64,000 bases of DNA from Spinacia oleracea. Its lineage: Eukaryota; Streptophyta; Magnoliopsida; Caryophyllales; Amaranthaceae. The stretch spans positions 138,078,361 to 138,142,360 of the forward strand of contig NC_079492.1 of the NCBI RefSeq assembly GCF_020520425.1. The letters run 5' to 3'. The notes under the pieces were generated by a model, which had not been told where the DNA came from, ran no database searches, and saw only the letters and a list, made by a program, of their open reading frames with translations. Positions 45,165 through 57,554 of the stretch are shown here, piece after piece. Position numbers and translations under genes: made by a program. Every line of letters starts with the position of its first letter. The stretch's first letter is position 1.

Positions 45165-46659
45165 CCGGAACAGTAATATAATTAGATGATCATGAGAGGT
45201 ACTTTAAAAGAATAAGAACATATATATTGTTCAAAGGCTTAACAAAAATTCCTAAACAAGTAAACATTAACGTACTTACTTTTATTTTTGAAGGTAAAAA
45301 TTAGTTCATGAAAAAATAGTCATACGACATCTACAATAGAAATCAAAATTAACAAATATAAAACAATTTGGATCAAACAAAATTCTAATCCGACAAAACC
45401 ACGATGTAGATGAGATCTGACAATGATGAATACCCTCTTTCACATCGCTGTTTGATACAGCCTTCAACGAGGGGGTCTTTCGATCTGCTGTAGCTTTGGT
45501 ATTGAATTAAATCCGATTCAGTTGATTGTAGACGTAAAAATGACATCCGTTGTAACCCCGCACAAATCTTCATCAATAAATCAACTTTTCCTCCGAAATT
45601 AAAAACATGGCCCCAAACTCTCACAAGGAGAGAGATAAAACCCAATAAATGGGTACATATAACCCAATAAATGGGTAAAAAATCTCTCCATTAGAAAGAG
45701 AATGGAGTTTTTATTCCTAACATGAAATCAAAATCTATGAAAAACAAGAAAAAGGGGGCTTACCACCAACCTAATCCATTAGGTTGGTGATAACCCCTTG
45801 AAAATTAGGGTTTTTTTTTAACGTACGTACTTTATTACTTGATCTATATCGTCATCTTTACGAGCTACTTTATGTACATGTTTGGTATAATGTTTTCAAC
45901 TATTGGAAATGAAATTAGTTAATCCATAAAACCTATTGTTTGGAAATTGGAACGGAATGATGGATGCAGTACGTAACACAGTTTCTAAGAGTAAGTAATA
46001 AAGTTATGACCCTCCTCAATCTTGTGAATTATTATACACCTCGTATCCATGTTATTAAATACGAGTCTGGGTTGCACCTATCATCAAGAGAGAGTCCATT
46101 TTACAAGACCTTAGTATGTTTCATCTTAAAACCATATGATAATATAAGGAAGTCGCATGTGGTTTCATGGGCCAAAGTGTCTATTATCATTCTCTCTCAC
46201 ACGTATCCCGTTTACTTGACCCATAATATAATACAATAAGGTTTTATTTGTAGATCTGACACTAATACCACCTTAAATACGGATTTAGATGACAACTTGT
46301 TATCTAGAGAGAGTCCACTTTACATATCGACATATCGTGCGGGAATGTGTTGATAACTAAAATCAAGCCGGCATGGCCCATGGGACATACGTCGTGCTGG
46401 TGGGCAACACTAGCCCGCTTGGCCGCATTCCGGCACGGGCCGTGCCCATTTCTTGGTCTTCCCTCTAAAAAAACTGAATAAACCCCCAACTCCCCAAGTC
46501 ACCAACTACCAGGTCTTTCCCTCTATTTTCCCTCTTCCCTCCTGCAACTACTCTCCTTACCTTATCTTTACTCCACCTCCCTCTTCTCCCCCAGAATTCC
46601 AATTTTCCACTCCAAATTAACTCCCAAATTCCCCCAATTTCAAGAACACTCAACACAAA
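45165..46659. other. Intergenic, upstream of the carrier gene
   Basis: No gene recognised. A palindrome with 12-bp arms (CACCAACCTAAT, 45764-45775, inverse 45778-45789) is the only clear structure. The last 200 bp, rich in C and T, form the probable promoter and 5' UTR of the carrier gene. Confidence 0.55.
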
Positions 46660-49600
46660 ATGAATTCAAATCAAGCCATTATAACCTACCGAGCAATTCC
46701 AGGCCTTGAAACTTGCAATGTGACTTCTTCACCCATCGAAATGGCAGATTTTAAGCACCCCAATTTCAAACCCAAATGTTTCAACAATGGCTTCGCTTGT
46801 ATTTCGATGGCGGCGGCGACTGCGACTGCGAAGAAGGAGGACAAAGAGTTTGAACCCAGTATGACCCAGTTGCTGGAACACCCACTGGCTTTGCTCGCGC
46901 TTGTTCCCAGAGACGCTGCCCTTTTCGCCGCCGGCGCTCTTGCTGGGGCTGCCGCCAAGACTTTCACTGCCCCGCTTGATCGAATTAAGCTTCTCATGCA
47001 GGTTATTTCTTGTTTTTCTTTAATTTTTTTGTTTGAAATTTTGCCACATTTATTTGAATTTGTTCAATTAAAGAAAACAAAATCATACTGTATATAAGTT
47101 GATTCATTATTTCATTTGTGTTCAAAGTAATTTATTCATCGTGGTTTACATGAAATCCACCAAATCAAATGGGATTGACTTGTTTTTAGAAGTGAGTGGT
47201 ATAATCTTAGATTAATTTCTTTATTACAAATTTAATGCTCGGATTATAAGGTGCAAATCCACTTGGAATTATGTTTAGTACATCACATGTAATTTGGATT
47301 ATTCTCCAGAAAATTCCCTTTAATTTGAAGCTTTCAGGGCATCATGCTCTCGGGTGTAGGTTCTAATTTTTGCTTTTCTTTGGGTGTTCTTTCTGGGTTT
47401 TATGAAATGAGCGATATGTTTTTATCTTATTTTTTGTGGGATTGTAGCAGTTGCTCCTGAGAAAATTTCAATATTGATTAACTTGTAATCAAGGTGGAAT
47501 TGGGTGTGTTTTTGTCGGTCCGGATTTTATAATAGTTGGGGGGATGGTGAATTTGATGTACGATTAGTCTTAGTAGTTAGTACTTAGTAGTCACATTGAT
47601 CAATGAATTAATATGTAAATCAATCTCAGGTTGTTTCACGTTGTTGACTAATGAAAAGGCTGTTTAGACAATTTTGCGAGTCAGTTCTTTTTGTTAGTGG
47701 CCTTGAGCTTGCTTAAACCCTTCAATTCATGGTTGTCTGAAGTTAACTACCTGATTTTGTTCGAGCAATGTAAATTACGCTCTAGCATAAGCTGTTGAGC
47801 ATGGTTGCAAGTCTTTGGCCGTTTTTTCTGGTGTGGCATGGCTCTAACCTTCATAATGTGATATGAATATATGATCATGTTATATTCATGGGAATTTGTG
47901 GCCGTACCTTGGGGGGCATTTTATTTATTATATTGTGGGGATAATGGTAGGTAATGGGATGACATGATAAATTAGTGCTCAAAGTATAATAATAAAATGG
48001 ATTTGATTAAAAAGTAATCTTGACATTTTGCTGATAACCAGCCTGTTCAAATGAATACGTATTATTTAATCAACCCTCTTCCGAGATTTTGATCCTCAAG
48101 TTGTGTTATCAAATTATAATTGCGTACTTGTTAAGGAGTTTCATTATGCTCCGTTCTGCTCCTTATGTATTCATTTAGTGCAATCTGAATATGCATGCCT
48201 CTATCTCTGACTAAGAATCAAGGCCTTAGTTCTTTATTAAATTTTCTTTTGGCGACCTTAACCTTAATTTTGAAATGTGAATAAACTTTTACAAAATGCA
48301 TATGGACAATTAAGAAAAAGGTACTCTGTAATTGGAAACAAATAGGGCGTTCATTAACTATAAGAAACGGGGGCCAATAAATTGTTTGGTACAAAGTCCC
48401 TGGCTAATGATGTAAGGTGTTCGGAGAATAAAATTAACAGCAGGAAAAATCTTTGGTAATTGTCTTTGGATTATTAAGTTTCTGAAACTAACCTGGCATC
48501 CCATTGCAAAGATTCCGTAGAGGATGAAATGTTTTACTTCCTTTCTTGCAGAACCAATGTGTTTGCTATTAGTTTAACTAAACTCCCTTTTTCTGTCCAT
48601 ACTAAGACAATTGTTATTTGTATCCCGTACTCGTGTCAGTCAATCTGATGCAAACTGATTACAAAACAGCTATTGGTCATGTCCTTCTACAGAAATGGTT
48701 CCTTCTCTTGATCTCTATGTCCTGTAGAGGCTTTGTTGTCCATCCATTCGACAAACTTACATTATTTGCTTAAGATACCCTATTAACTGGTTATTGATAT
48801 TGGGCATTTTGGTAAGGAATTTGAATGTGAAAAGGTCATTTGAAGTTAGATATTATCTGCTGTATACCTGTACCACTCATTTTTGTTGTAACACTGAATT
48901 ATTTCTCTATCATTTCACATTAATGGAGGGTTGAAGTTTCATTATTGGAATTGTATTATGCTTAAAGTTGCTGTTTACCATTGTATATTTCTTGCAGACT
49001 CATGGGGTGCGAGTAGGCCAAGAAAGTGCAAAAAAGGCTATTGGATTTTTTGAGGTTTGTCAGCTTTTGTTTAATTGTGTTAGCCTGTTATTGCTGATTT
49101 TTACTCATTGTAATGTTTATATTAGGCGCTTTGTGTTTGTTTAATCTTTCAGTTTGGTTATGCCCATGTTTGATCGGGTTTCATAGGCATTCCTCTAGAG
49201 AAAAATTTAGCCTTTTTTTTTCAAGGAAGGTTTGATTTGGGAATACAACAAAGCATGTTGCTTATGGTAATCGGAAATAGTATATTGTACGGGCTGTCCA
49301 GTCTCTGTATTCTGTATGATGCCTTGTGGATTGTGCAATATTTTTGTTGCTGAAATATTGCCAAGTATAAGACCTGTGTAAGTTCGTTGGCAGATTCCTT
49401 GAGGTTAAAAAAAGTTGGTATACTTTGTGGTGTGTTAATAGTAGAGCTGAAAAACATGTCGTGTTCATGTCGAATATAAACTGGTTGGAGAACCTCAATA
49501 CTAACCCAAGCCGTTTAATAAACGTATCGTGTCGTTTTGACCCGTTTAGTTAATCCTGTCACAAACCCTTGACGCTTACCCGTTAGTTTCGAGTCCGGTC

Positions 49601-52600
49601 CCGTGTCGTGTTATCGTGTTTTTTCTTTAATGTTGACTCCATTATAAAGGTTTATCACCAAATACATTAAATTACTGGTTGTTTTATCTTAGGCGGGTTA
49701 AGTCATGTGACCATGTCAGTGTCGTGTTGAAAATCTCAACACTAACCAAACCTGTTTAATTAAACGTTTCGTGCCGTATTGACCCGTTTAATTAAACGTT
49801 TTGTAAACCCTTGACACTAACCCACTTTTTCGTGTCTGGTTCGTGTCGTGTTATAGTGCCGTGTTTGATTTTGCCAGATCCAGTTAATAGGCATACTAGC
49901 ATTAGGCATACTAGCATTTATGGTTTCTGTTGCACAGAGAAGCCATAGAAGGTTATTCTACCGTAAGATTGTATTGTTTTCTTAATTCTTACAGTCAAGT
50001 ACTCCACAGTCCACATGGTATTTATGAAATAATATTCCTCTTCCTTTTATTTTTCGGTAGAGTGTTTGTGCATCCACTTCGATTTATGGCGCTATATTTA
50101 TAAATTTCAACTGAACTTTTGCTAAGCCAGTCCAACTGCTTATTGTCAAACTTCTAATTGGCAGAAGGGTCATGGCTTTACAATTGCTGTTATAAGGGGG
50201 GTTGACTGTGTACAGACTTACGCCATTAACCCATCAATAAAGGAGAGGTTTAAAATGACCCTTAAATTCAGTATGCAACTCAGCAACTAGCATTTCTTAC
50301 TTCTCAGTAACTAAGGGATGCATATTGTTTAATGAGTCATTTTATCTAGTACTCTAGTCCACTGCACCACAAGTCAAAGAAGCCTTGACATGGTTTATGG
50401 ATAATAATGAGAAATTTCTGAATAATATTTGCACTTAATACGGGGCATCCTGGTGCAAAAAATTTCTAGAAATAGGGATTCTGGTTAGAAACTTGCCAAA
50501 ATTGAAAATTGGGATGAATTTGAATGGGTAGGACTGAAACTTGAATACTTTGTCTTGGGAACTGGAGACCTTGTCTCGCCTGTTAATTCACATGTTCTAG
50601 AATTTTATTTCCCAGGCTATAACTGTGGTAGGAAAGGAGGACGGCATTAGAGGGTACTGGAAAGGCAACCTTCCTCAGGTTTTTTTCCTTTGGATTCAGC
50701 TGCTGCTTTATTTTCTAGTCAGTTAATATTGCCTTTTCCCTAGTGCAATAGATTACTTATTTTATCTTTTACAGGTTATACGGGTCATACCCTACAGTGC
50801 GGTACAACTATTTGCTTATGAGAGCTACAAGGTGATACTTGAACCTTTCATGGCTGTTACTATAGTAAATTATCTTTTCAGTTGTTTGATATACCTTATA
50901 CTTGGGACCTTCAGAAACTTTTTCAAGGAAAAGATGGGGAACTATCGGTTTTGGGAAGACTGGCAGCTGGTGCCTGTGCAGGCATGACATCAACCCTTGT
51001 GAGTTCATTAAGTACTTGGATCTTTAAATTTCATGTACTTGCTGTTGAACGATATCCTTGCGCTCTTCACTTAGGCTCCGTTTGGTTTAGTGTAAAACGT
51101 TTTTCGTGCAAAATGATTTTTCATGGAAAATATTTTTCAAGGGAAAACACAATTCAAAAACAGCAATGGGGTAATGATAATGATAATGATAATGATAATG
51201 ATGATGGAAAACACAATTCAAAACTAGTTTTCCTTTATTTGGTTCCTTAAAAGAAAATGGGAGAGGAAGGTAAAGATTGAGGGGAAGAAGGGAGAGGGAG
51301 AGGGAGGTTAAGGAGCAAAGGAGGAAAAGTGGTTTCCCTCCTTTTCAAATTGAAAAGGATTTTCCACCTTTGAGGGAGTTACGAAAAATTGTTTTTAATC
51401 CCTTGCCAAACCAAACAACGTAAAATGATTGAAAAGGGAAAAATCATTTTCCATGAAAATGTTTTACACCCTACCAAACGGAGCCTTAATGATATCCCCC
51501 TTTCTCATTTTTATAACCCTTTGAACTATGTGTTCCTTGAATTTAGCTTGTATTATTAATATATCTAGTGAACTACCTTAACATTATGATCAAGAACCCA
51601 AGTGAAATATGGCAAACTAGTTTGTTTTCTAGAAATCTGGAGGCCCGTCTTTTAGAAGTCTTGTTATGCATACTAAAACATGACACTCTATCTCTTTTTA
51701 GGTGACTTATCCTCTGGATGTCCTGAGGTTAAGATTAGCAGTTGAACCAGGGTGCAGAACCATGTCTCAAGTAAGCCTGCTGAGCTGGTTGTCTTCATAA
51801 TGGGGGTGGTTAAATCTTCATATTTCTAAATCCTTCAAGGTACTTGCAGGTAGCCTTAAGCATTCTGAGGGAGGAAGGCATCGCTGCTTTCTACAATGGT
51901 CTTGGCCCTTCTCTTATTGGAATAGCACCTTACATTGCTGTGAATTTCTGCATATTTGACTTGTGAGCTTACTTTTTTGCTGGTACTCTCTTTTGCCTCT
52001 CATGATAGAGGTTACACTTTGGAGTATTTGCAGTTAAATGGGATGTCACTCTTTTGAACTATCAGGGTGAAGAAGTCCTTGCCAGATAAGTACCAAAACA
52101 GGCCTGAAACATCCTTAGTAACAGCTTTGGTGTCAGCTACGCTTGCTACACTTACGTGCTATCCTTTGGATACCATAAGAAGACAAATGCAGATGAGGGG
52201 TACACCATACAATACAGTTCTTGATGCCTTTACAGGTAAATTTTGTGATGCTAATTACAAATCAAAGTTCTGTCAACTGTGATGGACAGTTGGACAGAAT
52301 CATTGACATCCAGTTAAGTGTCATATTTGTGGAAAGGTGCATGGATACATGATATGGGGAGAGAACTAAACTCCTTTTGCCTACTACATCTGTCAGAAAT
52401 GTCATCCGTATGATAGTGTAAATTGAACAATTAATGTTAAATCTGAAAATACCTGATAATCTTAAGATAATACGTTATCATTTTTCAGAATAGTCTCTGT
52501 CTGTTGTGATCTTGGGCTTTATTTATATTCAACTTGGTGTGATTTACTCTAACCATGTGCTTGGACAATGGTTGGTTTGACATGTGAACTGATGAAGATG

Positions 52601-53464
52601 ATGCAAGTTTTGCAGCTCCAAGTTATCTAATTTTCTGTTGGTTGTAATGGAAAAGTGACCTACAGGCTGTGTTAATGCAATTCTATGAGAACCACTAAGA
52701 TTTACTTCATTAATCAGCTTAAGAATTTGCAGAGTTGGATGTGAAACTTAAGTTCGATTTCCTGGAAGGCCAGAAATCAATTAACTTTAGCCATCTTGCA
52801 CTCTTTTAAAATTCTCTGTATTCTCCATTTTGTCACTTGTGCTAAGTTATATTTATCCGCTGCTATTCCTCCTTTATGTTAATAATCACTGTCCCATCTG
52901 GATAGTCTTTGATCACTTTGCATTTTGAAGGTATTTTGGAGCGTGATGGCTGGGTTGGACTATATAGAGGCTTTGTCCCAAATGCTTTGAAAAACTTACC
53001 AAACAGCAGGTCTGTCTGTGCACTTGGATTGCCACTGTCATCTTCTTCTTTTTGTATTGTGTTCAACATCTCGTTAAACTGCATCAGTTTCCCTTTATCC
53101 CAGCAATGATACCGTTACAAGCCTGTTTGGCTGCGGTAATAGGTTATGACTTTATCACCGTTTCCACCATTTATTACTGCATACCAAATAGGTTGTTTAT
53201 TCTCTCATTTTTTGTGCATCTAGTTTTGTTGATTCATTAGCAGAAAGCTTACAACTGCAATATTGACCCATATGTGATATTGATTGAAATTCAGATAATT
53301 TACTGTCCCCCCTTAAATCTGATAATTTCGCAATGTTTTCTGGTTGCAGTATTCGGCTTACCACCTTTGATACAGTCAAAAGTCTAGTTGCTAAAAGCGA
53401 GAAAGAGTTTCAGAGAATTGTGGAGGATAACCGTAAGGAAGCAAAAGCAAGTTCAGCTGACTGA
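46660..53464 (+). CDS. Plastid mitochondrial-carrier-family protein, TAAC/PAPST type
   Basis: Ten exons: 46660..47001, 48998..49054, 50616..50678, 50775..50831, 50915..50998, 51702..51770, 51850..51962, 52066..52235, 52931..53009, 53350..53464. All GT-AG; phases close to 382 codons plus stop. Three carrier repeats each have the Px(D/E)xx(K/R) signature: APLDRIKLLMQ, YPLDVLRLRL, YPLDTIRRQM. Other conserved runs are GKEDGIRGYWKGNLPQVI, YNGLGPSLIGIAPYIAVNF and LYRGFVPNALKNLPNS. About 85 residues precede the first repeat and look like a plastid transit peptide. The Arabidopsis relatives (At5g01500, At3g51870) exchange ATP/ADP or PAPS across thylakoid or envelope membranes; which substrate this copy prefers cannot be read. 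The first ATG was chosen; a second in-frame ATG lies at 46741. Confidence 0.93.
49483..49868. repeat. Two diverged ~140-bp direct repeats in carrier intron 2
   Basis: Blocks at about 49483-49620 and 49725-49868 share CTCAA(T/C)ACTAACC, CGTTTAAT, TTGACCCGTTTA, AAACCCTTGAC and GTGTCGTGTTAT. They look like parts of a dispersed element of unknown class. No terminal repeats or duplication found. Confidence 0.6.
51074..51485. mobile_element. Tourist-like (PIF/Harbinger) MITE in carrier intron 5
   Basis: 412 bp with inverted ends GGCTCCGTTTGGTTTAGTGT / AAACGGAGCC and 3-bp flanks TTA (51071-51073, 51486-51488). A (TGATAA)n run occurs inside at about 51176-51200. Non-coding. Confidence 0.88.
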
Positions 53465-54809
53465 GTATTTGCTAGCTTATACATGAAATACCAGTACCCA
53501 TTTTTGTAGCCAATTTTTTTGTAGAAAAGCTTTCTGCCATTAGTACACTTAAGGCAGTACTAGGGCTGGTCATGAGCGTATTTTGCTTGGTTGTTAATGT
53601 AGGTTGGGTAGAAGGTTTCTTCCTTTTTGTATTGTGTAGGGAATGTAATGGGATATGCTTTTGTGTAGAATCCAACAGGATTGTCATAGAAAATGAGTTA
53701 ATGTGTAGAATCCAATAGGGTTATCATAGTAAATGAGCTTTTCTGTTTTGCAATTGCATTTCTGAAAATTCAGACAACATTATTGATTCATTCAGTCCAT
53801 TGAAATTGTTGTTTTTGTAGCTCTTTGCCTCTTTCCTTGCCGATATTTTTTCGTGCTATCAAACACCCTTTTGATTAAGTCGCATTTGGCATTCCGTTTG
53901 ATTTGTACATTTACAGCATAATTTATGCCGTAAGCCCTTTGGAATTTGGATATTTGCGGTAAATTCCCATAACCAAAAAGTAACTTTTGTCAAATGGGCT
54001 AGGGCCGCACCCATATTAAGGAGGAGGAAAGTTATCCAATTTGAAATTAAGAAGAGATTTCATCCAAATAGCAATTTGTAATGGATGAAGCAGCTTATCA
54101 AATTTATAAGTTAGTTATTATTTCTCATCTTATTCGATGTGGGATATTTTACAATGTGTATTTTATCACGTGATCTCAACAACCAAATCTCCTATGAGTG
54201 TGTTTGTTCAGTGTGAAATCTGATGGGAATGAGAATTGATTTCCCAACTTGGTATACTTCGTATTTCTCATGTTTGTTAAGCGGGAATGGGATATAACAA
54301 GAGTTCGGGTATGAGAAATGTTATGCTCAATTCTTTTGATTTATATTTTCAAGGCAGTGAGTGGGAATTTGATGAAGAGAATTGAGAAATGAGCAAAATG
54401 TCATTCATGAGCAATATTGCGTGTTTGAGTAATTTTATAATGTATTCTCAATCTATTTTCCATCACTACCGAACATGGAAATACATCAAGTAATTTCAAC
54501 CCACAAATTCCTATCATCATCATCTCACATTCTATCCCTCAATTTCTCATTTACATGTACCAAACTCTCTGTATAATCATTTTATTTTTATAGAATTGAA
54601 GCAGACCCAAAAGAACAAATTAAAAATAAAAACGGGTCAAACAAAAAAGACCATAGAGTATGAGTCGGTCAACCAAATGGGTAAATGACCATTGGCCCAT
54701 TGGCTCACGCCAGTCACGGCCCTCAGCCCCTCACCCTATCTGAGACTTCTGAGTTCTGAGTGGCTGTACGATACCAACACGGAGACATTAGGTAACAATA
54801 GCCTAAACC
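53465..54809. other. Carrier 3' flank and intergenic
   Basis: Contains the probable 3' UTR with a 40-bp tandem duplication (TGTGTAGAATCCAACAGG unit at 53662-53701, repeated with changes at 53702-53741). From 54190 to 54565 is a possible degenerate foldback MITE (GTGTGTTTGTTCAG... ...ACCAAAC). No gene. Confidence 0.5.
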
Positions 54810-55019
54810 AAAAAAAATCGAGAAACTTTTGTGTAAGACCGCCTCACAGGAAAGACCGCCTTGTTGGCAGTCTTGCTGGCAGCCCAGTTGGCAGCCATGT
54901 TGGCGCATGTGATGACGTCATGCTGACGTCAGCATAATATTTTTTTTTGAATTTTTTTTTTTTTGAATTTTTTTAAAAAATTTTTTTTTTAGGAAAAAAA
55001 AAATTTAGATTTTTTTTTC

Positions 55020-56250
55020 AGGCTTAACTAATTGGAATTCAGACTTAACTAATTGGAGTTCAAACTTAACTAATTGGATTTCAGGCTTAACTAATTGAAT
55101 TTCAGCCTTAAACTTTTTCTTTTTTTTCCCGATTCGAAATTTTTTTTTTTGAAATTAAAATTTTCAATTTTTTTTTTGGTACTAACTAAACTAGTGTAAA
55201 ACATAACTAAAAGTAATAAAATCATAACTAATTGAATAACAAAATAGTTAAACTTATGAGTCAAATAGTTATTAAATTAAACAAACATTTTATTAACTAA
55301 AACTCATAAAATCTTAACTAATTAGTTGCAATGCTTAACTAATTGATACCATTGCTTAACTAATTGGTTTCAGTACTTAACTAATTGGTTTCAGTACTTA
55401 ACTAATTGGTTCATTGCTTAACTAATTGGTTTCATTGTATAACTAATTAGTTTCGTTGCTTAACTAATTGAATCTCAAACTTAACTAATTAGTTCCACTG
55501 GTTAACTTAATTAAATCCAGTGCATCACTAATTGCTTCCAGTGCTTCACTAATTGATTTCAATGCTTCACTAATTGGTTGCATGGTTTAACTAATATGTT
55601 ACATTGCTTAACTAATTTATTACACTAATTGATTCTGAAGCTTAACTTAATAGTTTAATTTTTTAACTAATTGATTCAATTGCTTAACTAATTGGTTTCA
55701 ATGCTTACAATTTTATATCTTAACTAAAACTCTGAAATTCGTTATCCAAAACTCAAAAATACATAACTAAAACTCAAAAAATCTTAACTAAAACCAAGAA
55801 AATCGTAACTTAAACTCGTGAAACTCAAAAAATCGAAACTAAAGCCCTGAATTGAAACTAAAAAATACGTAACTAAAACTCAAAAAACTTTCACTAAAAC
55901 CAAGAAAATCGTAACTAAAACTTATAAATTCATAACTAAAACATAGAAAATCAGAATTTTTAAATTAAACTCGAAAATTCGTAACTAAAATTAGAAAATA
56001 TTAACTAAATTTCAGAAAATCTTAACTAAAACTCATAAATTTAATCTTAACTAAACAAGATTATTCTTAACTAAAATGAAACAATTCTTAACTAAAATGA
56101 AATTATTGTAACTAAAACAACAATATTCGTAACTAAAACAAAATAAATTATAACTAAAAGAAGCACTTGAAATGAAATTAACTAAACCATCAACATACTT
56201 AACTAAACCAGCAACATTCTTGACTAAAAGAACCATATTCTTAACTGAAA
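55020..56250. repeat. TAACTAA-based degenerate minisatellite inside the MULE
   Basis: From 55020 to about 55710 the unit is roughly CTTAACTAATTGGTTTCAGT (about 20 bp, more than 20 copies). From 55735 to 56250 it becomes TAACTAAAACTCAAAAAATC-like. Every unit keeps TAACTAA. Units abut without unique spacers, so this is not a CRISPR-type array. Confidence 0.9.
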
Positions 56251-56879
56251 CAAAAGACCTAAAACTAATTAAATAACAGTAATCAATTGTTCATTCGCGA
56301 CAACGCAAGTCTTAGCAGCCACCGCAAGGCTTCCTTTCTGCATCAATTGGTCCGATTACCACACCAACAACATGAGCAACACCGAGCACCAACAAGCCTG
56401 AGCACCGCAACTTCCAGCACCAGAGTGGCGGCTGTAGCCTCCACGGCAACCACCAGAAGCAACCACCAGTGGCAAATCCTCCTCCTGTCAGAAATCCACC
56501 AGTCGCAGCGTTGTGGAGAGCCAACAACAGCCCTGTTTCTTCACAGACACCAAGCATGCATAGTACCACAGATCTGTACAACAAAACCTAATTAAATTCA
56601 ATCTAATTGACATAAAAACCTAATTAAATTCAATCTAATTGACATGAAAACCAAATCGAATTCAATCAAATTGACATAAAAACCTAATCGAATACCGAAA
56701 AACCTAATCGAAATCATCACCAGATCGATCAAACTAGCATCAACAGATCGAGGTGAATATATCTCCGACAAGTCAACCTACGAATCAAAAGTAGGTCCAA
56801 CAACAAAATCGGCAACGGAACATAGCTTCAACCATCAAAATCGACAACAATAAAAAACGAATTACATACCTTGAAGATT

Positions 56880-57240
56880 TAGTTAGAGCGAGAGAGAAGC
56901 CGGAAATTTATAGGTTGCGCGAAGGAGTTGGATTTCCGACAACCTTCGATGGCGACGGCGGCAAGGCGGCGACGCCGGATTCTCCTTCCTCTCTTTCCTT
57001 CGCCGCTCTGGTTCTCGCTTCCCTATCCCGCCGGCCACCAGGATCTCCCGATGCTAAACGCCGCAATCGACTTCGCTGGTCGCCGTCGCGTCATTCACGT
57101 TCGCAACCACCACCACGAGCCACAATAAACCAGTAGATCTCGTTTCATCACCACCGCGCGCCTCCTTGCACGATACCAGTAGCTCGTAGCCGCTCACCGC
57201 CATCGCACCCCCTTCGTGGACCACCTCTTGGTGGTGGTGG
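56880..57240. other. GC-rich segment inside the MULE, possible captured exon
   Basis: This part is far richer in G and C than the rest of the element, with open frames of 60-73 codons on the plus strand rich in Arg, Pro and Ser. No family was recognised. Capture of host gene fragments is known for Pack-MULEs; here it is only a possibility. Confidence 0.3.
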
Positions 57241-57554
57241 CCATGGAATTAGTTTTGAGTTTTGAGGAGAGAGAAAGAGGCAGGTGTTTTGAGGAGAGAG
57301 AGTTTTGAGGAGAGAGAGAGAAACCGAGAGTTGTGAGGAGAGAGAAATGAAAATTGGTATTATATATTTTCAGAAAATAAAATAAAAATAAAGTTGATAT
57401 TATGCTGATATCAATAATGACGTGGCAATAAGATGACAACAAGACGGTCTTTCCTGTAAGACCGTCTTTTCTAAAAGTTTGTAAAAAAAATCGATGGAGA
57501 GACGGAACGACATAACAGCAGCAAACTAGCAAAGTAGAAGTTGGCAAGGCAAAA

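Larger units (their letters stand above)
54822..57482. mobile_element. Mutator-like element (MULE) ending next to the RUS5-like gene
   Basis: The 2661-bp element has imperfect inverted ends of about 100 bp: left GAAACTTTTGTGTAAGACCG, then CAGGAAAGACCGCCTTGTTG; right the inverse of ACAAACTTTTAGAAAAGACG. The flanks are the identical 12 bases AAAAAAAATCGA (54810-54821, 57483-57494), of which 9-12 bp would be the Mutator-type duplication. No transposase. The interior has a long AT-rich minisatellite (55020-56250) and a GC-rich segment (about 56880-57240) that could be captured gene sequence. Confidence 0.82.

Noticed and set aside
46304-46656. Minus-strand open frames before the carrier gene
   Set aside because: They are antisense to the probable promoter and 5' UTR and show no family motif.
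51176-51206. (TGATAA)n run as a separate SINE tail like that at 62860
   Set aside because: It is inside the Tourist-like MITE with no SINE body next to it; a simple repeat is enough.
55020-56250. CRISPR-like repeat array
   Set aside because: Plant nuclear DNA; units abut with no unique spacers and degenerate gradually, as in a minisatellite.
56287-56595. 102-codon plus-strand open frame in the MULE as a gene
   Set aside because: Low-complexity His/Gln/Thr-rich peptide with an equally long antisense frame; no known domain.
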